Position numbers and translations under genes: made by a program. A DNA stretch of 37,127 nt, from the NCBI GenBank assembly GCA_001872285.1, contig MNXU01000046.1, positions 1 through 37,127 on the forward strand. The letters run 5' to 3'. The notes beneath the pieces are model-generated. The model ran no database searches, was not told the origin of the DNA, and saw only the letters and a list, made by a program, of their open reading frames with translations. This stretch comes from Betaproteobacteria bacterium CG2_30_68_42 (GTDB lineage Bacteria; Pseudomonadota; Gammaproteobacteria; Burkholderiales; Rhodocyclaceae). Each line of letters starts with the position of its first letter. The stretch's first letter is position 1. Shown piece after piece: positions 31,077 to 37,127 of the stretch.

Positions 31077-31516
31077 CGTTTCGCCCCGACTGCGTCCAGT
31101 GCCATGCGCAGGGTCCGCATCGCGGTCTCGATGCGGGACAGGTCTTCCGCGGTGAGGCTCGCCAACGCGCGCCCCAGGTGCGCGAGGTGCGCCGGAAAGG
31201 CCTTGTCGAACAGCGTCTCGCCCCGTCGGGTCAGCCGCACGATCTGGCTGCGCCCGTCCTGCGGGCTGGGGCTGCGCCGGACCAGGCCCTTCGCCGCCAT
31301 CCGGTCGACCACACCGGTCAGCGTGCCCTTGGTGATGAGCGTCTTCTCGCCCAATTCCTTGGGCGCCATGCCCGGCGTATCGCCCAGCGTGGCGAGGATG
31401 TCGAACTGGGCAGGGGTGAGACCGAACTCGCGGATCTGCGCCGCCGAACAGGCCTCGAAGGACTGGAAGCAGCGCGCGAGCTCTCGCAGCATCGGCAGGA
31501 AGGGGGCGCGGCTCAT
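31073..31516 (-). CDS. MarR-family transcriptional regulator
   Basis: 147 residues from ATG at 31516. Winged helix-turn-helix: FGLTPAQFDILATLGDTPGMAPKELGEKTLITKGTLTGVVDRMAAKGLVRRSPSPQDGRSQIVRLTRRG, seen across about 30-100 with the DGRS wing turn. An in-frame GTG at 31537 is possible but lies inside the operator palindrome, close to the expected transcription start, so the ATG is preferred. First gene of its operon and very probably autoregulatory through the palindrome just upstream. Its ligand is unknown; MarR/b561/YceI sets are often linked to oxidant or quinone stress. Confidence 0.88.
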   Translation of the reverse strand: MSRAPFLPMLRELARCFQSFEACSAAQIREFGLTPAQFDILATLGDTPGMAPKELGEKTLITKGTLTGVVDRMAAKGLVRRSPSPQDGRSQIVRLTRRGETLFDKAFPAHLAHLGRALASLTAEDLSRIETAMRTLRMALDAVGAKR

Positions 31517-31526
31517 GAAAGGCAAT

Positions 31527-31563
31527 GGTTCTAACACGAACCAGTATAGTTCGCATTAGAACC
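31527..31563. promoter_or_regulatory. MarR operator palindrome with overlapping promoters
   Basis: A 37-bp inverted repeat: GGTTCTAACACGAAC (31527-31541) against GTTCGCATTAGAACC (31549-31563), 13 of 15 pairs. Its centre holds TATACT on the minus strand (31548-31543), a good -10 for the marR operon, and TATAGT on the plus strand. Binding of MarR here would block its own operon. The TRAP operon on the other side has its own promoter 66 nt away. Confidence 0.75.
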
Positions 31564-31585
31564 GGAGGTCAATGCGCCCACACCA

Positions 31586-31621
31586 GACGAACGGTCCCGA
31601 TCCGACGGAACGTCCCGATCC
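31586..31621. repeat. Tandem 2 x 18-bp direct repeat upstream of the second TRAP promoter
   Basis: Unit 1 at 31586-31603 is GACGAACGGTCCCGATCC; unit 2 at 31604-31621 is GACGGAACGTCCCGATCC. They are identical except for a small internal shift and abut. The array ends 7 nt before the -35 box. An 18-bp step is close to two helical turns, so an activator binding site on one DNA face is plausible. Confidence 0.5.
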
Positions 31622-31628
31622 GGCCGAA

Positions 31629-31657
31629 TTGACGGCGCCGGGGACGGCCGATAGACT
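31629..31657 (+). promoter_or_regulatory. Sigma-70-type promoter of the second TRAP operon
   Basis: TTGACG (31629-31634), 17 nt, TAGACT (31652-31657). Initiation at about 31664 leaves a leader of about 26 nt before the ATG at 31690, with GAGGGAGGAAACC as ribosome site. Confidence 0.65.
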
Positions 31658-31689
31658 GTTCGACTCTTCGATCAACGAGGGAGGAAACC

Positions 31690-32670
31690 ATGAGATTCCC
31701 GAACATGCTTCGCGCCATGGCCATGACGGCGTGTCTGGTCTCGTTCAGCAGCGCGGCCCCCGCGCAGACCAGCCTCAAGATGGGCTACGCGCTGGCTCCG
31801 ACGTCGCACTACGGCGCGGGCGCGACCGCCTTCGCCGAAGATCTGGCGAAGCGAACGGGCGGCCGCTTCAAGATCGAGCATTTCCCCGGAGGCGCGCTCG
31901 GCGGCGAGCGCGAGATGGTCGAGCAGGTCCAGCTCGGCACCCTCGACCTGGTGGTCGTATCCACGGGCACGGTGAGCAACTTCGTGCCCGAGACCGGCAT
32001 CGTGGACATCCCCTTCCTGTTCCGCGACTCGGCCCATGCGCGCGCGGTGCTCGACGGGCCGATCGGCCAGGATCTGCTGGTGAAGTTCCCGGCACGCGGC
32101 CTGATCGCGCTGGCCTGGGGCGAGCAGGGCTTCCGCCACCTGACCAACAGCAAGCGCGCCGTCAACAGTCCGGCCGATCTCAAGGGCCTCAAGATCCGGA
32201 CGATGGAGAACGCGGTCCACATCACGGCCTTCCGCACGCTGGGCGCGCTGCCGACTCCGATGGCATGGCCGGAAGTGATTCCCGGCCTGCAGCAGGGCAC
32301 CATCGACGGCCAGGAGAACCCGATCTCAGTGATCACTTCGGCCAAGCTGTCGCAGGTGCAGAAGAACCTCACCCTCACGCGCCACGTCTATTCGCCGGCG
32401 CTGTTCATCGTCTCGCCCAAGATCTACAACGCGTTGTCCGCGGCGGACAAGAAGGCCTTCGTCGACGCGGCGAAGGCGGGCGGCGCCGCGATGCGCAAGT
32501 TCGTCGACGAGGTCGAGCGCAAGGGCGTGGATGAGCTCATGCGCCAGGGCATGCAGATCGTCCCGAAGGTCGACACCGCGAAGTTCCAGGCGAGCCTGGC
32601 GCCGGCCTACGCCGAATACGCCAAGAAGTACGGCCAGGCGAACATCGACCGCATCCGCAACTACAAGTAA
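31690..32670 (+). CDS. dctP: TRAP transporter substrate-binding protein, DctP family (second system)
   Basis: 326 residues with signal peptide MRFPNMLRAMAMTACLVSFSSAAPAQ. DctP landmarks: TSHYGAGATAFAEDLAKRTGGRFKI, FPGGALGGEREMVEQVQLGTLDL, DLKGLKIRTMENAVH (with the conserved substrate-carboxylate Arg) and PEVIPGLQQGTIDGQENP. It is distinct from the other DctP in the window and probably binds a different organic acid. It heads dctP-dctQ-dctM. The strong ribosome site fits high expression of a binding protein. Confidence 0.92.
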   Translation: MRFPNMLRAMAMTACLVSFSSAAPAQTSLKMGYALAPTSHYGAGATAFAEDLAKRTGGRFKIEHFPGGALGGEREMVEQVQLGTLDLVVVSTGTVSNFVPETGIVDIPFLFRDSAHARAVLDGPIGQDLLVKFPARGLIALAWGEQGFRHLTNSKRAVNSPADLKGLKIRTMENAVHITAFRTLGALPTPMAWPEVIPGLQQGTIDGQENPISVITSAKLSQVQKNLTLTRHVYSPALFIVSPKIYNALSAADKKAFVDAAKAGGAAMRKFVDEVERKGVDELMRQGMQIVPKVDTAKFQASLAPAYAEYAKKYGQANIDRIRNYK

Positions 32671-32685
32671 GCGCACTCGCGCGCG

Positions 32686-33234
32686 GTGGCAGCCCACGCG
32701 CCGCCGCCGCTCCGCGTTCCCGTGCCGGAACTCCTGATCGCGCTGGAGCGCAGGCTCACTGCGCTGGCCTCGGCGGCTGCGCAGGGGCTGCTGGTCGTCG
32801 CCGCCTGTCTCGGCTTCTATCAGGTGATCACGCGTTTCCTGTTCGAGGCCCCCTCGGACTGGAGCGAGGTCGCCACCCGCACGGCGCTGGTCTGGATGGT
32901 ATATCTCGCCTGTGCGGTCGCCTTCCGCGAGGGCGCGCTGATGGCGGTGAATCTGCTGCACGACGCATGCCGCGGAAGGGCGCGGCGGGTCCTGCGCGGG
33001 TTCACCACGTTCTCCACCCTGGCGTTCCTCGCACTGGTCGCGTGGTACGGTTTCGTCGTGACCTGGCGCGTCCGCTTCCAGACGCTGGCCGGGCTGGACA
33101 TCTCGATTGCCTGGGCCTATCTGGCGATCCCGGTCGGCGCCTGCTTCAGCATGCTCGCCGTCCTCGCGCGCCATTTCGATCCCCGACTGCGGGCGCTGGA
33201 CGGCGTCGCTTCGTCGAACGCAGTGGCCGACTGA
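32686..33234 (+). CDS. dctQ: TRAP transporter small permease, DctQ family (second system)
   Basis: 182 residues if started at GTG 32686, 15 nt after dctP; GTG at 32722 is an alternative. Four membrane helices. Family landmarks are FYQVITRFLFEAPSDWSEVATRTALVWMVYLA and the following AFREGALMAVNLL. The last helix is WAYLAIPVGACFSMLAVLARH. It joins DctM to form the membrane complex. The dctM ATG lies one base after its stop. Confidence 0.9.
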   Translation: MAAHAPPPLRVPVPELLIALERRLTALASAAAQGLLVVAACLGFYQVITRFLFEAPSDWSEVATRTALVWMVYLACAVAFREGALMAVNLLHDACRGRARRVLRGFTTFSTLAFLALVAWYGFVVTWRVRFQTLAGLDISIAWAYLAIPVGACFSMLAVLARHFDPRLRALDGVASSNAVAD

Positions 33235-33235
33235 C

Positions 33236-34525
33236 ATGCCGGGCGTGATGTTCATGACCATGCTCGCGCTGTTCGCGCTGAGCGTCCCGGTCGCGATCTC
33301 GATCGGGCTGGCGGGGGTCGCGGGCGTGCTCACCAGCGACCGCCCATCGCTGCTCGTGCTGGGCCAGCAGCTCTTCACCTCGATCGACCGCTATCCGCTG
33401 GCCGCGATTCCGTTCTTCATCCTGGCCGGCAACCTGATGGAGACCGGCGGCATCTCCCGCCGGCTGATGGAATTCGCCAAGTCCCTCGTCGGCGGCGTGC
33501 AGGGCGGGCTCGCCTGCACCTGCGTGCTGACCTGCATGATCTTCGCGGCCGTCTCCGGATCGAGCGTGGCGACGACCTTCGCGATCGGCGCCATCCTGGT
33601 TCCGGCCATGACCCGCCACGGCTATCCGTCGAACTTCGCCGCCGCGATCCAGGCGAGTTCCGCGGAACTCGGCGTGATCATCCCGCCCTCGATCCCGATG
33701 ATCCTGTACGGCATCTCTGCCGATGTCTCGGTCGGCGAGCTGTTCATCGCCGGCATCGGCCCCGGCCTGCTGATCGGCGCGAGCCTCATCCTGTTCGTCT
33801 GGGTGTGGGCGAAAGTCAAGGGGCTGGGCAAGACCGACGGCGAAGGCCGTCTCGGCTTCCTCGTCGCGCTGCGGCGCGCCTGGCTCGGGCTGATGATGCC
33901 GGTGATCGTCCTCGGCGGAATCTACGGCGGCATCTTCACGCCGACCGAAGCCTCCGCGGTGGCGGTGTTCTATGCGGCCGCGGTCGGCATGCTGGCGTAC
34001 CGCGAGATCACGCCGGCGGGGCTCGGCCCGATCCTGCGCAAGTCGGTGCTCTCGAGCGCGGTGATCCTCTTCATCATCGCCTGCGCCGGGCTGTTCAGCT
34101 ACCTGATCACGCGCGCCGGCATCCCGGCCAAGATCGGTGCGATGCTGGTCGAGACGCTGCACTCGCCGGCGTGGTTCCTGCTCGGCGTCAACGCGGCGCT
34201 GTTCGTGATCGGCATGTTCATCGAGACTTCCGCATCGATCATCGTGCTCGCGCCCATCCTGGCGCCGATCGCGCAGCACTTCGGCATCGACCCGGTGCAC
34301 TTCGGCACCATCATGGTGGTGAACCTCGCACTGGGCATGATCACGCCGCCCTTCGGCGTGAACCTGTTCGCCGCCTGCACCGTCGCCGACATCCAGCTCG
34401 AGCGCATCGTGCGTCCGCTGCTGCCCTTCGTGTTCGTCGCGCTGATCGACCTGATGATCATCACCTATGTGCCCACGATCTCGCTCGCGCTGCGCGACCT
34501 CGCCTACCACAGCGCCGGAGGCTGA
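33236..34525 (+). CDS. dctM: TRAP transporter large permease, DctM family (second system)
   Basis: 429 residues from ATG at 33236. Landmarks: IPFFILAGNLMETGGISRRLMEFA, FAAVSGSSVATTFAIGAILVPAM, ELGVIIPPSIPMILYG, YGGIFTPTEASAVAVFYAA and GMITPPFGVNLFAACTVA. About 12 membrane segments, normal length. It completes the second DctPQM set. Its stop is 9 nt from the 3' end of the convergent SDR gene; the pathway for the imported acid may be the SDR/aldehyde dehydrogenase pair, but that is only proximity. Confidence 0.93.
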   Translation: MPGVMFMTMLALFALSVPVAISIGLAGVAGVLTSDRPSLLVLGQQLFTSIDRYPLAAIPFFILAGNLMETGGISRRLMEFAKSLVGGVQGGLACTCVLTCMIFAAVSGSSVATTFAIGAILVPAMTRHGYPSNFAAAIQASSAELGVIIPPSIPMILYGISADVSVGELFIAGIGPGLLIGASLILFVWVWAKVKGLGKTDGEGRLGFLVALRRAWLGLMMPVIVLGGIYGGIFTPTEASAVAVFYAAAVGMLAYREITPAGLGPILRKSVLSSAVILFIIACAGLFSYLITRAGIPAKIGAMLVETLHSPAWFLLGVNAALFVIGMFIETSASIIVLAPILAPIAQHFGIDPVHFGTIMVVNLALGMITPPFGVNLFAACTVADIQLERIVRPLLPFVFVALIDLMIITYVPTISLALRDLAYHSAGG

Positions 34526-34534
34526 TCCGACCGC

Positions 34535-35293
34535 TCAGACGCAGCGCCCGCCGTCGACTTCGATGCAGGTGCCGGTGATGAATTCGGCCTCGTCGGAAGC
34601 GAGAAACAGCGCGGCGCTCGCCACGTCGCTCGGCCGCGTGAAGCGCCCGAGCGGAATGCCTGCGAGGAACCTCGCGCGGTTCGCGGGCGTATCGGGCATC
34701 CCCATGAAGGTCTCGAGCAGGCCCGTCTCTCCGATCACCGGATTGATGCAGTTCACGCGAATGTGATCGGGGCCGAGCTCGGCGGCCATCGAGCGGCTGG
34801 TGACGATCGCCGCGCCCTTGCTTCCGTTGTACCAGGTGAGCCCGGGGCGTGGCCGCACCCCGGCAGTCGAGGCGATGGTGACGAAGCAGCCGCCGCCCTG
34901 CGCGCGGAAGTGCGGCACGGCGTGGCGCGCGCTGAGGAACAGGCCCTTAACATTGACCGCGTAGATGCGGTCGAACTCCTCTTCGCTCACTTCCAGCATC
35001 GGGCGGTTGCGGTGGGTGAAGCCGGCGTTGTTCACGACGATGTGCAGGCCGCCGTAGGCTTCGATCGCCGAGCCGATCAGGCGCGCGACGTCGGAATCCC
35101 GCGAGACGTCCGCCTGCACGAAGCGCGCCGCGCCGCCGGCCGCGGCGATCTCGCGCGCGACCCGCTCGCCACCTTCCGCCCTCAGGTCATTGACGATGAC
35201 CTTGCAGCCTTCCTGCGCGAATCGCTTCGCGATGCCTTCCCCGAACCCCGACCCCGCTCCGGTGACGATGGCGATCTTTCCCTGCAGTCGCAT
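34535..35293 (-). CDS. Short-chain dehydrogenase/reductase (SDR)
   Basis: 252 residues. NAD(P) loop TGAGSGFG at 11-18, NNAG at 88-91, catalytic Ser142, Tyr155 and Lys159 (YNGSK), and the C-terminal FITGTCIEVDGGRCV ending of the classical family. Asp36 in VNDLR after the second strand suggests NAD+ rather than NADP+ use. It interconverts an alcohol and a ketone; the substrate is unknown. It follows the aldehyde dehydrogenase gene by 9 nt in one operon, so a two-step alcohol/aldehyde oxidation is likely. Confidence 0.9.
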   Translation of the reverse strand: MRLQGKIAIVTGAGSGFGEGIAKRFAQEGCKVIVNDLRAEGGERVAREIAAAGGAARFVQADVSRDSDVARLIGSAIEAYGGLHIVVNNAGFTHRNRPMLEVSEEEFDRIYAVNVKGLFLSARHAVPHFRAQGGGCFVTIASTAGVRPRPGLTWYNGSKGAAIVTSRSMAAELGPDHIRVNCINPVIGETGLLETFMGMPDTPANRARFLAGIPLGRFTRPSDVASAALFLASDEAEFITGTCIEVDGGRCV

Positions 35294-35302
35294 GATGTCT
35301 TC

Positions 35303-36742
35303 CTATCCGTGCCGGATGGCGATGGTCTTCAGGGTAGTGAAGGAGAGCAGTCCCTCGATGCCCTTCTCGCGGCCGTGGCCGGAGGACTTCACGCCGCCAA
35401 AGGGCAGCTCCACTCCGCCGCCCGCGCCGTAGTTGTTGATGAACACCTGTCCGCAGCGAAGCCGCCGCGCGACCCGCAGTGCTCGCCCGCCATCGCGCGT
35501 CCACACCCCGGCAACGAGGCCGAAGCGGGTTGCGTTCGCGAGCCGCACCGCATCGTCCTCCGATTCGAACGCCATCGCCGCCAGCACCGGCCCGAACACT
35601 TCCTCCTGGGCCAGCCGGTGACCCACGGGAACGTCGCGCAGCAGCACCGGCACCTGGTAATAGCCTCCCGCCGGCGCATCGGTTTCGACCTGCCCCTGCG
35701 CGACCCGCACCAGACCGTCACGCTCGGCCTCGTCCAGAAAGCCCCGGACCCGGTCGAGCTGGCTGCGCCGGATGAGCGGACCGCAATCGGAGTCCGCATG
35801 CGCGGATGCCACGCGCAGGCGCGAGAACGCGGCGCCCAGCCGTTCCAGGACTTCGTCGTAACAGCCGCGCTCGACCAGCAGCCGGCTGCCCGCGGAGCAG
35901 GTCTGCCCGGCGTTCTGCACGACCGCGTTCACGATCACCGGGACGGCCGCATCGAGATCCGCATCCGCAAACACGATCTGCGGCGACTTTCCGCCAAGCT
36001 CCAGGGTCACCGGATGGTGATGCATGGCCGCGGCCTGGGCGACCCGGGTGCCGGTCTGCGGCGAGCCGGTGAACGAGATGTGATCGATCCCCGGGTGGGC
36101 CGCAAGCGCGGCGCCCGCTTCGACACCAAGCCCGGGGACAAAGTTGATCGCGCCGGAAGGCAAGCCCGCCTCCGCCATCCATTCGGCGAGATGCAGCAGG
36201 CTCAGGCACGCGTCCTCGGACGGTTTGACGACACAGGCATTCCCGGCGGCGAGCGCGGCGGCGACCGAGCGGCCGAAGATCTGGAGCGGATAATTCCAGG
36301 GGATGATGTGGCCGGTCACCCCATAGGGCTCGCGGATGGTCAGTACCGTGAACTCCGGCGCGTAGGGCAGTGTCCGGCCCTCGATCTTGTCGGCCGCGCC
36401 GGCATAGAACTCGAAATAGCGCGCACAGGCGGCCACGTCGTTTCGCGCCTGTCGGAGCGGCTTTCCGCAGTCGCGTGACTCGGTCAGCGCGAGCTCCTCG
36501 GCATGGTCGAGAATGCGTTCGCGCACCTTCATCAGCACACGGCCGCGCTCGAAACCGGCGAGCCTTCCCCAGCCCGCATCGAAGCAGCGGCGCGCCGCCT
36601 CGACCGCGCCCTCGATGTCCTCGGCGCCGCCGCGCGCGATGCGCGCAAACTCCCGCCCGTCGCTCGGGTCGATGACGGACAGCGTCCGGCCGGATGCCGG
36701 AGACTGCCAGGAATTTTCGATGAATACTCGACCCGCTTCCAC
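35303..36742 (-). CDS. NAD(P)+-dependent aldehyde dehydrogenase
   Basis: 479 residues from GTG at 36742. Catalytic set intact: Asn150 (IIPWN), Glu248 (LELGGKSP), Cys282 (GQTCSAG). Cofactor loop FTGSPQTGT, and late motifs EEVFGPVL and GGVKSSGHGREKG. It oxidises an aldehyde to an acid; the text is nearest the betaine-aldehyde/gamma-aminobutyraldehyde type group but the substrate cannot be fixed. The ribosome site is poor, with GGAG about 14 nt upstream. The first residues VEAGRVFIENSW are normal for the family, so the GTG is preferred over the longer frame to the right. Upstream is the rRNA operon terminator, so it needs its own promoter. Confidence 0.92.
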   Translation of the reverse strand: MEAGRVFIENSWQSPASGRTLSVIDPSDGREFARIARGGAEDIEGAVEAARRCFDAGWGRLAGFERGRVLMKVRERILDHAEELALTESRDCGKPLRQARNDVAACARYFEFYAGAADKIEGRTLPYAPEFTVLTIREPYGVTGHIIPWNYPLQIFGRSVAAALAAGNACVVKPSEDACLSLLHLAEWMAEAGLPSGAINFVPGLGVEAGAALAAHPGIDHISFTGSPQTGTRVAQAAAMHHHPVTLELGGKSPQIVFADADLDAAVPVIVNAVVQNAGQTCSAGSRLLVERGCYDEVLERLGAAFSRLRVASAHADSDCGPLIRRSQLDRVRGFLDEAERDGLVRVAQGQVETDAPAGGYYQVPVLLRDVPVGHRLAQEEVFGPVLAAMAFESEDDAVRLANATRFGLVAGVWTRDGGRALRVARRLRCGQVFINNYGAGGGVELPFGGVKSSGHGREKGIEGLLSFTTLKTIAIRHG

Positions 36743-36840
36743 GACGCCTATCGTACTCCAGGACGCCCCGGTCGGGTTCGGCTGCGCACGCTGTGCGCGG
36801 CGCGGCCCCGGTGACTCAGGACGCGCGCTTCGCGCATACG

Positions 36841-36877
36841 AAAACACCCCAAGTAAGCTTGTTCGTTACTTGGGGTG
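36841..36877 (-). terminator. Intrinsic terminator of the rRNA operon
   Basis: On the minus strand a perfect 12-bp stem (CACCCCAAGTAA / TTACTTGGGGTG) with a 9-nt loop is followed by TTTT. It lies 13 nt past the 3' end of the 5S gene. Classic rRNA-operon terminator. Confidence 0.9.
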
Positions 36878-36889
36878 CCGTAAGGGTTT

Positions 36890-37004
36890 GCCTGGCGCTG
36901 ACCTACTTTCCTGCTCGTAGTGGGCAATATCATTGGCGCGGCGTTGTTTCACGGTCCTGTTCGGGATGGGAAGGGGTGGTTCCAACGCGCTATGGGCGCC
37001 AGGC
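36890..37004 (-). rRNA. rrf: 5S ribosomal RNA
   Basis: 115 nt read leftward. The ends pair (GCCTGGCGC with GCGCCAGGC). Conserved internal text CCACCCCTTCCCATCCCGAACAGGACCGTGAAAC (loops B and C) and GAAAGTAGGTCA (loop E/helix IV side), split over the molecule, is typical of beta/gammaproteobacterial 5S rRNA. The 23S and 16S genes should lie to the right of the window. Exact ends may differ by one or two bases. Confidence 0.93.
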
Positions 37005-37015
37005 GGTAAGGGGGT

Positions 37016-37050
37016 TCAGGTATCGGGGATCGTGGGGGATGGATACCTGA
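37016..37050 (-). other. Hairpin in the 23S-5S spacer
   Basis: TCAGGTATC (37016-37024) and GATACCTGA (37042-37050) pair perfectly over 9 bp around a G-rich 17-nt loop, in the transcribed spacer upstream of 5S. It may be an RNA-processing stem. The rest of 37051-37127 shows only a short TCTGTCC direct repeat. Confidence 0.4.
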
Positions 37051-37127
37051 GGGGATTGGGAGAAGTGAAGGGTTTCGGGTTCCGGGTTCGAGGTTTTTTC
37101 TGTCCTCTGTCCTCTGGCAAGTGCAAT

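Noticed and set aside
31073-31537. Longer MarR protein from GTG 31537
   Set aside because: The GTG lies within the operator palindrome next to the expected transcription start, leaving no leader; ATG 31516 is more likely.

Overview
The window is GC-rich, densely coded chromosomal DNA from a Gram-negative proteobacterium, most likely a betaproteobacterium of the Burkholderiales or Rhodocyclales. Support for this comes from the recC-recB-recD gene order, two DctPQM TRAP transporters, a beta-type 5S rRNA, YceI/cytochrome b561 genes and an N-acetylglutaminylglutamine-type amidotransferase. No species can be named from the sequence alone. There is no prophage, CRISPR array or insertion-sequence transposase.

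Layout, left to right. (1) 1-5.6 kb: the tail of a c-type cytochrome P460 gene, then a leftward cluster read in the order sigma-54 response regulator (5553-4216), beta-propeller lipoprotein (frameshifted by one base), ABC ATPase, FtsX-like permease and DUF3299 protein. A good sigma-54 promoter and two tandem 13-bp dyads lie between the response regulator and the propeller gene, so the regulator probably drives this putative envelope/metal-handling operon. (2) 5.6-8.5 kb: the divergent partner sensor kinase and a PstS-like Tat-type binding protein, with three repeat zones (an inverted-repeat-bounded block, REP-like hairpins, and a GCAGAG-rich palindromic repeat). (3) 8.9-15.3 kb: an aromatic-acid catabolic operon (VOC protein, TRAP DctQ-DctM-DctP, fumarylacetoacetase-family hydrolase, maleylacetoacetate/maleylpyruvate isomerase) with a divergent LysR regulator. 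(4) 15.4-17.6 kb: a fluoride riboswitch, crcB, a DUF190 gene and a class V aminotransferase. (5) 17.6-19.4 kb: an asparagine-synthetase-family amidotransferase. (6) 19.6-28.3 kb: recC-recB-recD with overlapping junctions, followed by a convergent WYL regulator. (7) 29.4-31.5 kb: a MarR-cytochrome b561-YceI-YceI operon with a palindromic operator. (8) 31.7-36.7 kb: a second TRAP transporter, facing a convergent SDR/aldehyde dehydrogenase pair. (9) 36.8-37.1 kb: the end of an rRNA operon (5S and its terminator), leftward.

The most unusual signal is inside recB. Two 48-bp near-identical perfect palindromes (22-bp arms, 4-nt loop) sit exactly on codon boundaries and add 16 codons each. Both encode the same peptide pattern NGVRHDxxIVSDPI, because the element reads as nearly the same peptide in either orientation. 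This is a protein-coding palindromic element, analogous in behaviour to the Rickettsia palindromic elements. It lies in places that look like inter-domain linkers of a core DNA-repair enzyme. Other points worth attention are the sigma-54 promoter with paired dyads, the ribosome-site-masking hairpin downstream of the fluoride riboswitch, and an 18-bp tandem repeat abutting the second TRAP promoter.
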